This document shows positions 45,148 to 52,961 of a DNA stretch of 64,000 nt, one piece after another (within the stretch, counting starts at the first letter, position 1; each line of letters opens with the position of its first letter). Under the pieces are notes generated by a model. The model saw nothing but the letters and a program-made list of their open reading frames with translations. It was not told the origin of the DNA and searched no databases. Source of the stretch: Aggregatilineales bacterium (GTDB taxonomy: Bacteria > Chloroflexota > Anaerolineae > Aggregatilineales > Phototrophicaceae); assembly GCA_030834905.1 (NCBI GenBank), contig JAUQWZ010000034.1:248001-312000 (forward strand), written 5' to 3'. The translations under genes and the position numbers were made by a program.

Positions 45148-45932
45148 AAGCTATCGCGAAATATCACGCGCGGGCGCAGGCGGTTGAGTCGATGGTCTGC
45201 GTGGGGCTGGACAGCGACCCGGCGCGGCTGCCGGAACGATTCGGCGGCGATGTCGCTGCTTTCAACCGCTGGATCATCGACCAGACGCATCCGTTCGCCT
45301 GCGCCTATAAACCCAACATCGCCTTTTACGAGGCGCGCGGCGGCGACGGCTGGCGCGATCTCGCCCAAACGATGGACTATCTGCGCGCCCACCACCCCGC
45401 TGTGCTGACCATTTGCGACGCCAAGCGTGGCGACAACAGCACGTCCAATCGGGGCTACGTGGCGGAAATTTTTGACCGCCTCGGCTTCGACGCGGTGACG
45501 CTGCATCCTTACATGGGACGCGCCTCAAACGCGCCCTTCCTCGAACGGGCGGATAAGGGCTGCATCATCCTGTGCCGCACGTCAAACCCCGGCGACGACG
45601 AACTGCAAAATATGGAGATCGACGGCAAACCGCTGTGGCAGGTGGTGGCGGAACGGGTGCGCGATGCCTGGAACGCCAACGGCAACTGTATGCTGGTCAT
45701 GGGCGCGACTCATCTACGGGAAATCGCTCAGGCACGCCAGATCGTGGGCGATATGCCGCTGCTGGTGCCCGGCGTCGGCGCGCAGGGCGGCGATGTCGAG
45801 GCTGCCGTTCGCGCTGGGCGCGATAGCACCGGCGGCGGTCTGATCATCAATGCCTCGCGCAGCATCATCTACGCCGATGATCCGGCGGCAGCGGCGCAGG
45901 CGCTTCAGGCGAGCATCAACGCGGTGTCCTAA
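45144..45932 (+). CDS. pyrF: Orotidine 5'-phosphate decarboxylase (type 2)
   Basis: Last step to UMP, 262 residues, longer than the ~230 type 1 enzymes and of the type 2 group. The active-site array is ICDAKRGDNS, with MVCVGLDSDPARLP near the N-terminus, ACAYKPNIAFYEA and VPGVGAQGGD at the phosphate end. Its ATG overlaps the pyrE stop. It closes the operon; a GGACACGAC palindrome follows. Confidence 0.95.
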   Translation: MKAIAKYHARAQAVESMVCVGLDSDPARLPERFGGDVAAFNRWIIDQTHPFACAYKPNIAFYEARGGDGWRDLAQTMDYLRAHHPAVLTICDAKRGDNSTSNRGYVAEIFDRLGFDAVTLHPYMGRASNAPFLERADKGCIILCRTSNPGDDELQNMEIDGKPLWQVVAERVRDAWNANGNCMLVMGATHLREIAQARQIVGDMPLLVPGVGAQGGDVEAAVRAGRDSTGGGLIINASRSIIYADDPAAAAQALQASINAVS

Positions 45933-46001
45933 AGGCTGTCTGAATATTCGGAATCTATCTTGTAGGGACACGCTGATCCCTATCCCCGCAGGGCGACGTA
46001 G

Positions 46002-46022
46002 GGACACGACAATGTCGTGTCC
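46002..46022. repeat. GGACACGAC-type palindrome
   Basis: GGACACGAC-AAT-GTCGTGTCC, preceded by GTAGG and by a second partial unit GTAGGGACACG at 45962. It is the sister of the copy at 35117, in the gap after pyrF. Confidence 0.7.
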
Positions 46023-46095
46023 GTTTGTTCCGTTCATGCCATTTCGCATCCTTCGTTCAGCGCGCATCCAGCCGACAAACCACCTTCTGATCAAA

Positions 46096-46140
46096 CGTTA
46101 ATTGCATGGATGATACATTGGTTCTTACAATGTATTAACG
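46096..46140. promoter_or_regulatory. Nested inverted repeats downstream of the beta-glucuronidase gene
   Basis: Inner stem ATACATTG/CAATGTAT (46113-46120 with 46128-46135) lies inside an outer pair CGTTAAT/ATTAACG (46096-46102 and 46134-46140). It lies 27 bases beyond the stop of the glucuronidase gene on the minus strand. It could be a transcript end or an operator; no T-run is present. Confidence 0.35.
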
Positions 46141-46166
46141 AGGATATTCGCTATTCACATCCCCGT

Positions 46167-47948
46167 CTATTCATTATTTCGCCATAATTTGCGGACGCGG
46201 TGCGCCGCCAGCTTTGGACGGCGGTCGCGGGTGAATACGCCCTTATAATTGTACGATCCCATGCGAATCACCCCCTGCGAAGTCTTGAAATCGCACAGAT
46301 TCCAGATGTGCTGTCCAACCACAAACGGCTTGCTGTTCAGCATGGCAATGTACTGGCTGAGGAATTCCACCTGATATTCCTCGCTGAACATCTCTGGCGG
46401 CTCGGCATGATGTCCCGGTATGGTATCGGTGCCAAACTCGGTCAGGATGAACGGCTTGCCGTAGCGTTGATGGATCAGGTCGATTTCGCGCGACAGCCGC
46501 TGGACGCCGACCTCAATCTGCCCCGACTCGGTGTACCAGCCGTTGTAGCGGTTGAGCGAAACCACATCTACAAAGGCGAAGGATTCCTCGGTTGCGCCCT
46601 CGTGGCTGACGAGCGTCACCGGACGGGTGGGATCGAGCGCCCGCGCCAGTTCCGCCTGCTCTTTGAATGCCTGCACCGCCTCCGCCCGGCTCGAATGTTC
46701 GACCACCGTGAAATCCTGGCTGTAGTAGGTCTGACGCGCCTCAGGTTCGGCGGTGTGCGGCTCGTTCGCCAGCGACCACATGATCACGCTTGGGTGGTTC
46801 TTGTCGCGGTCGATCAACTCGCGAATGTACTGCTTGCACAGGGCGTTGCGCTTCTCCAGCCCCGGTTCGGTGAAGAACAGCCCCACTGCCGGAGTCTCGT
46901 CGATGATCAGGTAGCCAAGCTGATCGGCAAGCTGCACCATCTGCTCGGAATACGGATAGTGCGTGGTGCGGAACGAATTCGCCCCGATCCAGCGCAGCAA
47001 GCCGTAGTCTTTGACGATCAGCGCGGGCAGCAGTCCCTTGCCCACCACTGGAAAATCCTCGTGCCGACCAAAGCCCAGCAGCTTGATCGGCTCGCCGTTC
47101 AGCAGCAGTCGGTCGCCCTCAACGGCAATGGTGCGGATGCCGATCTCCAGCGAGTAGCCATCCACCACCTCGCCATCACGCCGAAGTTCGATCCGCAGTT
47201 GGTACAGGTTGGGCGATTCCGGCGACCACAGCGCGGCGTTATTGACCGTCAGGCTGGCTTCACCTGTGGCACTCTCAACCGCCTGATCGATCCCGTGTCC
47301 CTGAAGCACAAACCGCGTCACCAGCGGCGTACCGGCGCTGTGAGTAGTTTTCAGGTTGACGATGCCGTCCGTCCCGTTGATATCGGTGATCACCGTCACA
47401 TCAGTAATCGCATCCTGCGGCGTCGTATACAGCAGCACCGGACGCTGAATTCCGCAGTAGGGGAAAAAGTCGAAATTGGTATCGGGATAGTCCGCCCGCC
47501 CGAACGAGATGCCCGGCTTCCCGGCGAGACTGCCCGGCGGCACCCGGTCGGGTGCCATCAGACCATCCACCCGCACGACCAGCAGGTTGTCCTCGTCCAG
47601 CACCCGGTCGGTGATATCAAACACAAACGGCAGATGCCCGCCCTCGTGCGCGCCCAACCGCTGACCATTCAGCCACACCTCAGCCAGATAGTTGACCGAG
47701 TTAAAGCGCGCGAAGATGCGCTGTCCGCGCCAGCCCCAGGGCAGCGCGAACCGCGTCTGATACCAGGCGGCACCCAGGTAATCGCGCCGTTCGTTGATCT
47801 GGTCGTTCCAACTGGCGGGCACAGCGATGACCTCGCCGCCGTCAAAACCTGACTCAAAGCCGCCTTCGTCCTCGGGATCAAACCGGATACGCCAGAAACC
47901 GGACAGGTCAATCATCTGGCGGGTGCTGCTGACTTGTGGGTAAAGCAT
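46167..47948 (-). CDS. uidA: Beta-glucuronidase (GH2)
   Basis: Glycoside hydrolase family 2 enzyme of 593 residues from ATG 47948 (AGGA nine bases upstream). Sugar-binding and immunoglobulin-like domains precede a TIM barrel. Acid/base Glu396 lies in MWSLANEPHT and nucleophile Glu504 in ILTEFGTDT. Near the C-terminus YNYKGVFTRDRRPK carries the Asn-x-Lys pair that reads the uronate carboxylate in beta-glucuronidases, so glucuronidase is preferred over galactosidase. There is no signal peptide, so it acts in the cytoplasm on imported glucuronides. It is on the same strand as the FAD oxidoreductase, 63 bases away. Confidence 0.88.
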   Translation of the reverse strand: MLYPQVSSTRQMIDLSGFWRIRFDPEDEGGFESGFDGGEVIAVPASWNDQINERRDYLGAAWYQTRFALPWGWRGQRIFARFNSVNYLAEVWLNGQRLGAHEGGHLPFVFDITDRVLDEDNLLVVRVDGLMAPDRVPPGSLAGKPGISFGRADYPDTNFDFFPYCGIQRPVLLYTTPQDAITDVTVITDINGTDGIVNLKTTHSAGTPLVTRFVLQGHGIDQAVESATGEASLTVNNAALWSPESPNLYQLRIELRRDGEVVDGYSLEIGIRTIAVEGDRLLLNGEPIKLLGFGRHEDFPVVGKGLLPALIVKDYGLLRWIGANSFRTTHYPYSEQMVQLADQLGYLIIDETPAVGLFFTEPGLEKRNALCKQYIRELIDRDKNHPSVIMWSLANEPHTAEPEARQTYYSQDFTVVEHSSRAEAVQAFKEQAELARALDPTRPVTLVSHEGATEESFAFVDVVSLNRYNGWYTESGQIEVGVQRLSREIDLIHQRYGKPFILTEFGTDTIPGHHAEPPEMFSEEYQVEFLSQYIAMLNSKPFVVGQHIWNLCDFKTSQGVIRMGSYNYKGVFTRDRRPKLAAHRVRKLWRNNE

Positions 47949-48011
47949 AGTTTGCGTCCTTTTATACGTTGTTTTTGCGATACGTTGGCACAGCAAATTC
48001 TGTCGGCTTCA

Positions 48012-49430
48012 TCAGGCGCGGGGCGATTTCCCCGTGAGCCGGGTGAACATCTGATAGCCGATCCAGCGGAATGGCTCCGGGGGGATGCGCTTGTGCTGCG
48101 GCTGGTAAAACGGCAGCCCGCGCCAGCGTTCGTCAGACCCGCTGTACATGTCGGTAATCACTTCCCCGGCGATATTCGCCAGCGTCACGCCATGCCCGTT
48201 ATAGCCAATAGCGTAATACACATTGCGGTTTTCGCCGCGCACGCCCATCAGCGTGTTACGATCCAGCGTGATGCCGAGCGTCCCCGTCCAGCAGAAGCTG
48301 ACCGGCAGGAACTCGCTGGTCGGGAAATACCCTAACAGCGTCTGGCGCATTCGGGCGAACGGGCGCGCCGCCGCGTCTGGCGCTCCGGGATACACCGTCC
48401 GGTTGTTGAACAGATAGGCATAGGATTGGTTGCTGCCGCCGCCGAATACAAGCTGTCCTTCGTTCGTCAAACTCGAATAGGAGATCCGATCCAAATCGTC
48501 GGAGAAGGCAGCATAATCCGTCCAGCCAAGCGCCTGGCGCTGTGCCAGCGTCAGCGGCGCGGTCGCGAACACGTGGGAATGCAGCGGGAACAGCGCGTCG
48601 CGAAAATAGCCCAGCTTGCTGGTGTAGGCGTTGGTCGCCAGCAGAATCGCTTTTGCCCGCACTTCGCCTTCCGGCATGGTCAGGGTGATCGTCGCGCCTT
48701 CGCTGATTTTGAGCACCGGCGTATTCTCGTATATCTCGACGCCCTGCTCGACCAGTACCGGACGCAGCCCGCGCACCAACTGAGCGCCGTTGATCTGCCC
48801 GGTGCCGGGATCAAGCACAGCGCCATAAGCACCGCGCACCCGCAGGTTTTCTTTCAGCGCCGTACTGTTGAGATAGCGTGTTGGAATGCCGATGGCGTTG
48901 TGCGCCTCGACTTCGGCATGAGCCGCTTCGGCGCGTTCGGCATCGGTATAGACGGTCAGCGTGCCGTCAAAACGCGCGCTCACCGCCAGATGATGCCGCT
49001 GGATGATCTCACGGATCGCGGCGATTCCAGCGCTGGTCGTCTGATAAATTCGCGCCGTCGTCTCCGGGCTGTCATCGGTCACGCCGTTCACCCAGTTAAG
49101 GATCATGCCGCCGTTGCGCCCGCTGGCACCATTTGCCAGCGTTTTCGCCTCCAGCAGCACGACTCGCTTTTCGGGATAGCGTCGGCTGAAGTGATAAGCG
49201 GTTGATGTTCCGGTGAAGCCGCCGCCGATGATGGCGAAGTCAGCATCCACGACGCCTTTCAGGGGCGCGCCGGGTTGGTAATCTGGCGTCTGGTTCACCC
49301 ACAGGGACACGTTCTCGTCGAGTTCGAGCTTTTCCGGGAACAGGTTCGGGGCAATGTCCCAGGTATGCGCCGCCAGAGTCGCCGCGCCGTTCATAAATTT
49401 CACCAACCGGGACTGCTGTATGGCTGCCAT
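48012..49430 (-). CDS. FAD-dependent amine/amino acid oxidoreductase (DAO family)
   Basis: Flavoprotein of 472 residues. The dinucleotide-binding motif is [19 protein letters not shown], starting near residue 63, so there is an N-terminal extension of about 60 residues ([23 protein letters not shown] is typical of gamma-glutamylputrescine oxidase-like enzymes). Further motifs are [16 protein letters not shown] and, near the C-terminus, [16 protein letters not shown] for FAD. Substrate is probably an amine or glycine derivative; not fixed. It precedes the glucuronidase gene and may be cotranscribed with it. Confidence 0.88.
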   Translation of the reverse strand: MAAIQQSRLVKFMNGAATLAAHTWDIAPNLFPEKLELDENVSLWVNQTPDYQPGAPLKGVVDADFAIIGGGFTGTSTAYHFSRRYPEKRVVLLEAKTLANGASGRNGGMILNWVNGVTDDSPETTARIYQTTSAGIAAIREIIQRHHLAVSARFDGTLTVYTDAERAEAAHAEVEAHNAIGIPTRYLNSTALKENLRVRGAYGAVLDPGTGQINGAQLVRGLRPVLVEQGVEIYENTPVLKISEGATITLTMPEGEVRAKAILLATNAYTSKLGYFRDALFPLHSHVFATAPLTLAQRQALGWTDYAAFSDDLDRISYSSLTNEGQLVFGGGSNQSYAYLFNNRTVYPGAPDAAARPFARMRQTLLGYFPTSEFLPVSFCWTGTLGITLDRNTLMGVRGENRNVYYAIGYNGHGVTLANIAGEVITDMYSGSDERWRGLPFYQPQHKRIPPEPFRWIGYQMFTRLTGKSPRA

Positions 49431-49645
49431 TTCAAACCTCTTGCTGCGCCGGAAACGTCGTCGCTCCTATTCTATCCTCTGGAAGCAAAACCGGATCATG
49501 TTTTCGGATCAAGTGAGCCAGCAATCGTTATGGAGCAGACCCAGCGGGTCGCCCAATGCTCCAGCCTTCCCCCTGTCAGTAGATCAATCCCCAGAAAAGG
49601 GCTATAATAACCGCAACAATCACTTTTATTCAGGAGAAATCGTCT

Positions 49646-50047
49646 GTGCGCTTGCCTCATACGCAGGTTCGTCTCGTCCGCCTGTTACTCGATCAAAGCT
49701 ACGATACATCCATTACGATTGAGGATATGAGCCGCGAGGTAGCGCTCTCGCCCTTTTACCTGATCCGGTCATTCAGGCGCGCCTATAAGCAAACGCCGCA
49801 TCAATACCTGGTGGAACGGCGTATTGCCAGAGCAAAAGAACTCCTGCGCAACTCAGATCTCAGCATCACCGAGATCTGCGCGGCTGTTGGCTTTGAAAGT
49901 CTGGGGTCATTCAGCACGTTGTTTCGCAAAGCTGCCGGGGTATCTCCTCGCGCTTATCGCATCAGCAGCCAGCCTACTGCAACCCCCGCCTATATCCCGC
50001 TTTGCGCCTGCTTACTCCACGGCATCACCGATCAGCCCGATCTGTGA
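49646..50047 (+). CDS. Small AraC-type HTH regulator
   Basis: Free-standing AraC DNA-binding domain of 133 residues, start GTG 49646. Two helix-turn-helix units are visible: ITIEDMSREVALSPFYLIRSF and DLSITEICAAVGFESLGSFS, followed by the family signature FRKAAGVSPRAYR. There is no ligand-binding domain; the C-terminal 30 residues contain two cysteines (PLCACLL) and could sense redox or metal, a guess. TATAAT at 49603 is a candidate -10. The glyoxalase-like gene 77 bases downstream is a likely target, as this pairing is common. Confidence 0.88.
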   Translation: MRLPHTQVRLVRLLLDQSYDTSITIEDMSREVALSPFYLIRSFRRAYKQTPHQYLVERRIARAKELLRNSDLSITEICAAVGFESLGSFSTLFRKAAGVSPRAYRISSQPTATPAYIPLCACLLHGITDQPDL

Positions 50048-50124
50048 AAACAGAGCAATTTTCAAGAAGTCAATTTAGCACAAATGTGTTAGGATTTCCC
50101 CGTATCCCAAGGAGGAAATGAGCG

Positions 50125-50550
50125 ATGATATCCAGACTTTCAGTGACGACCATCTGGGTCAAGGATCAGAACGAGGCGCTGCGCTTTTATACCGAAAAGC
50201 TCGGTTTTGAAATCCGCGCTGATGTCACAAAGGGCGATTATCGCTGGCTGACAGTCGGCTCCAACAGCCAGCCAGATCTCGATTATCAACTGGCGGCGCT
50301 GAAACCCGGTGGATCGTACACGCAGGATGATGTGGATCATCTGACCAAACTCGTGGAAGCGGGCAAGCTTGGCGCCGGTCCGTGGAAGACCGACGACTGC
50401 CAGAAGACTTACGAGACGCTCAGCGCCAGAGGCGTGGACTTTTTACAGCCGCCAACAGATCGTCCCTATGGGATTATCGAAGCCGTTTTTAAGGATAACA
50501 GCGGCAACTTCATGGTGCTTGCTCAGGACAAGCCCCGTCGGCAGGCGTAG
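50125..50550 (+). CDS. Glyoxalase/VOC-superfamily protein
   Basis: Vicinal oxygen chelate fold protein of 141 residues with two beta-alpha-beta-beta-beta modules: VTTIWVKDQNEALRFYTEKLGFEI and the later TYETLSARGVDFLQPPT with RPYGIIEAVFKDNSGNFMVLAQ. The glutamate in the last strand is a candidate metal ligand. It could be a dioxygenase, a lyase or an antibiotic-binding protein. A perfect AAGGAGG lies before the ATG, so translation should be strong. It follows the AraC-type regulator. Confidence 0.85.
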   Translation: MISRLSVTTIWVKDQNEALRFYTEKLGFEIRADVTKGDYRWLTVGSNSQPDLDYQLAALKPGGSYTQDDVDHLTKLVEAGKLGAGPWKTDDCQKTYETLSARGVDFLQPPTDRPYGIIEAVFKDNSGNFMVLAQDKPRRQA

Positions 50551-50583
50551 CCAGAGCGCCTTTCGTGAAAGCACCTTGATTGC

Positions 50584-50607
50584 GTAGGGGCGAGGCGTGC
50601 CTCGCCC
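50584..50607. repeat. GTAGGGG-type palindrome
   Basis: GTAG followed by GGGCGAGGC-GT-GCCTCGCCC, a 9-bp perfect stem, 33 bases after the VOC gene stop. Confidence 0.7.
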
Positions 50608-50636
50608 ATTTTCATCCCCGCTGCACTGCGTTGTAT

Positions 50637-50683
50637 CCAGCATCTCATCAAAAGCGCCGTACTGGAGAAGATCGCCGAGATGC
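50637..50683 (+). pseudogene. Fossil fragment of the DUF1801 gene region
   Basis: 33 bases (50651-50683) are identical to 51782-51814 inside the DUF1801 gene. Directly before them CCAGCATCTCAT matches 51624-51635, just upstream of that gene. The two matched parts are about 150 bases apart in the intact copy, so this is a deletion derivative of a duplicated stretch, with no reading frame left. Confidence 0.7.
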
Positions 50684-50781
50684 AGCAGCTTGGGGTGATT
50701 CCAGGATCTTAGCGGGCACAATAAGAGGAGGCTAAAGACCCAATCGAAACACCGAAGCACAAATTTAAGGAGCTAACAAGT

Positions 50782-51591
50782 ATGTCCAAGCAGTATTTTA
50801 GTGAAACCTACGGCTTGAAACCACCGGAAAATTACGAGCGTTTCTTTGTCCCCGTCATTGGCAAACCTGTGGCAAATGATCTCATTCGTCTTGCCGCGCC
50901 GCGTCCGGGCGAACGGGTATTGGATGTTGCCTGTGGCACCGGTATCGTGGCGCGGCTTGCGGCACAACAGATCGGCGCTAACGGGGTGGTCGCTGGAATT
51001 GACATTAATCCGGGAATGTTGGAGGTTGCGCGGTCAAGTACGCCCGCAAACATGTCAATCGAGTGGCACGAAGCGAGCGCAGAAGATATGCCGCTGCCGG
51101 ATGAGGCATTCGATGTGGTACTGTGTCAGATGGGCATCCAATTCGTGATGGATAAACTCGCTGCGCTAAAGGAGATGCGACGAGTTCTGGTTTCCGGTGG
51201 TCGCCTTATCCTAAATGTACCCGGACCAGCCGGAAAACTCTTCACTGTGCTTGCTGAAGCGCTGGAGCGAAATATCAGTTCCAAGGCTGCGGGATTCGTA
51301 AACCACGTCTTTTCGTTGCACAACACCACAGAGATTCAACAGTTCATGAGTGAAGCTGGCTACCGTGATATAGCGTTTCAGGCGAACGATAAGATACTAA
51401 ACCTACCGCCATCGAAGGATTTCCTCTGGCAGTATGTACATAGCACCCCCCTTGCCGGGATGGTGGCGCAAGCGGATGAAGAAGATCTTGCCGCCCTGGA
51501 GCACGAAATCGTCGAAATGTGGCGGGAATTTGAGGAAGATGGCAGCTTAAGGTATCAGCAACGCATGGTAGAAGCGAGTGCTCGAAAGTAG
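50782..51591 (+). CDS. SAM-dependent methyltransferase (UbiE-like)
   Basis: Class I methyltransferase of 269 residues. Motif I is RVLDVACGTGIVARLAA, motif II GIDINPGMLEVAR, then EASAEDMPLPDEAFDVVLCQMGIQF and MRRVLVSGGRLILNVPG. It resembles quinone-biosynthesis and small-molecule methyltransferases; substrate unknown. AAGGAG lies about 9 bases before the ATG. It lies between the fossil fragment and the intact DUF1801 gene. Confidence 0.88.
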   Translation: MSKQYFSETYGLKPPENYERFFVPVIGKPVANDLIRLAAPRPGERVLDVACGTGIVARLAAQQIGANGVVAGIDINPGMLEVARSSTPANMSIEWHEASAEDMPLPDEAFDVVLCQMGIQFVMDKLAALKEMRRVLVSGGRLILNVPGPAGKLFTVLAEALERNISSKAAGFVNHVFSLHNTTEIQQFMSEAGYRDIAFQANDKILNLPPSKDFLWQYVHSTPLAGMVAQADEEDLAALEHEIVEMWREFEEDGSLRYQQRMVEASARK

Positions 51592-51675
51592 AGCCATCCG
51601 CAAACATTTGCTGTCTAAAGTTTTCCAGCATCTCATTAAAGCAGGCTTTGCCAGACACCACCAGAGGAGGTTTCA

Positions 51676-52107
51676 ATGAGCCAGACTGCAAAGAAGGACA
51701 AGGGATTCTCGGCTGCCGAACGCGCCGCCATGAAGGAACGCGCCAAAGAGATGAAGGCGCAGGCGAGTAAGGCGGAAGCGGAAAGCGCCGTACTGGAGAA
51801 GATCGCCGAGATGCCGGAACCGGACCGCGCCATGGCGACACGGCTCCATGAGATCATCAAAGCCAACGCGCCCAGCCTCTCCCCGAAAACCTGGTACGGG
51901 ATGCCAGCGTATGCCAACGCGGAAGGCAAGATCGTCTGCTTCTTCCAAAGCGCCCAGAAATTTGGCACGCGGTACGCGACGCTCGGCTTTAATGACACGG
52001 CGAACCTCGATCACGGCGCTCTGTGGCCCGTCGCCTACGCCCTGAAGGAGATGACCGCCGCCGAAGAGGCAAGGATCAGCGAGCTGGTGAAGCAGGCGGT
52101 GAGCTGA
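51676..52107 (+). CDS. DUF1801 (YdhG-like) protein
   Basis: Protein of 143 residues. The first 45 are a charged Lys/Ala/Glu helix ([22 protein letters not shown]). The rest is a DUF1801 domain with [39 protein letters not shown], a fold sometimes named iron chaperone, and a C-terminal helix [20 protein letters not shown] sits 7 bases before the ATG. Part of the gene is duplicated as a fossil at 50651. Function is not established. Confidence 0.83.
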   Translation: MSQTAKKDKGFSAAERAAMKERAKEMKAQASKAEAESAVLEKIAEMPEPDRAMATRLHEIIKANAPSLSPKTWYGMPAYANAEGKIVCFFQSAQKFGTRYATLGFNDTANLDHGALWPVAYALKEMTAAEEARISELVKQAVS

Positions 52108-52217
52108 AAGACTGACTGGCGCGCATCAGCGTAAAATTGACTATCGAGACAGACGGGGTGGCAGTTTTGACTGCCACTTTTGATTCTATCTGGAACAGAA
52201 TTTCCCTTGGGTTTCCC

Positions 52218-52247
52218 TGCGACATTCATCCAACAGTTGCGTTTTAA
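52218..52247 (+). promoter_or_regulatory. ECF-type promoter 1 (degenerate receiver gene)
   Basis: TGCGAC at 52218, 16-base spacer, CGTTTTAA at 52240-52247. The same element, including ATT after TGCGAC, recurs at 52895, 54077 and 58730. It lies 65 bases before the ATG at 52313. Confidence 0.7.
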
Positions 52248-52312
52248 CAATTATCAGACAATTTCTTGACAATTGATTGGAAGTGTCAAGCGTAATCATC
52301 AAGGATGAAGCT

Positions 52313-52705
52313 ATGAACCTACTCGTGACTCATGACGACACGCTGTTTTCAGCCCTCATCGTCGAATTTCTGCGTTTCCAGCGCTATGCGGTGTCCGAGA
52401 CTAAAACCATCGAGACCACCCTTACGGCGTTGGAACAGCGGAAGGTCGATCTGGCGATCTGCGTTTTGCCAGACGACCCTGCCGAGCGACTGTCAATTCT
52501 GGCTGAACTGCGTCATCGTCATCCTTCACTTCCACTCATCGCGCTTGCCGCCAATTCGATGAGCGATCAGATGCAGGCACAAATCCAGGAGTACACGCCT
52601 CATTATTTGGCCAGACCATTCGCGGTGGTCTCACTCCTGGGCGCAATCGCGGACGCCACCGGAATTCGGAAAACCCGGATGAGCTTCTCTGCCACTAGCG
52701 GGTAA
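52313..52705 (+). CDS. Degenerate response-regulator receiver protein
   Basis: Single-domain protein of 130 residues from ATG 52313 (AGGA 8 bases upstream; an in-frame TTG at 52277 is less likely). The fold looks like a receiver: NLLVTHDDTLFSALIVEFLRF keeps the acidic pair. The third strand reads DLAICVLPDD, where the phosphoacceptor Asp would be, and that residue is missing. The conserved Lys is Arg in HYLARPFAVVSLL. It is therefore probably not phosphorylated, acting as a binding module. It is the first gene in the ECF-promoter group, so it may tune the sigma/anti-sigma pair, which is inference. Confidence 0.75.
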   Translation: MNLLVTHDDTLFSALIVEFLRFQRYAVSETKTIETTLTALEQRKVDLAICVLPDDPAERLSILAELRHRHPSLPLIALAANSMSDQMQAQIQEYTPHYLARPFAVVSLLGAIADATGIRKTRMSFSATSG

Positions 52706-52731
52706 CCAATCTTCAATCGTAAAGATGTTTC

Positions 52732-52761
52732 CGCGCCGTGTCGTGTGTATAACACGGCGCG
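52732..52761 (+). terminator. GC-rich hairpin after the degenerate receiver gene
   Basis: Perfect 9-bp stem CGCGCCGTG/CACGGCGCG with a 12-base loop containing TGTATAA, no T-run. It is a likely 3' end of the upstream transcript. Confidence 0.5.
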
Positions 52762-52894
52762 AGCAATCGCCGACGCGCCGCTGGTGCTTCACCTCAGTTT
52801 CCCCATCTCAATATGTTTGACGCGCCCACGCCTCAATGCTGTTCCAGCCGGATGGTACTTACGTCCCGATGTGAGCGAATGCATTTCGAGCCAG

Positions 52895-52924
52895 TGCGAC
52901 ATTGCTGCTCCCAACCCGTTTTGA
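52895..52924 (+). promoter_or_regulatory. ECF-type promoter 2 (CPGNSCN secreted protein)
   Basis: TGCGACATT at 52895, CGTTTTGA at 52917-52924 (16-base spacer from TGCGAC), 37 bases before the ATG at 52962. The -10 has G for A at one position. Confidence 0.62.
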
Positions 52925-52961
52925 TTTCATGGAAGGTAATGGTAAAGGAGAAGTCAACCCG

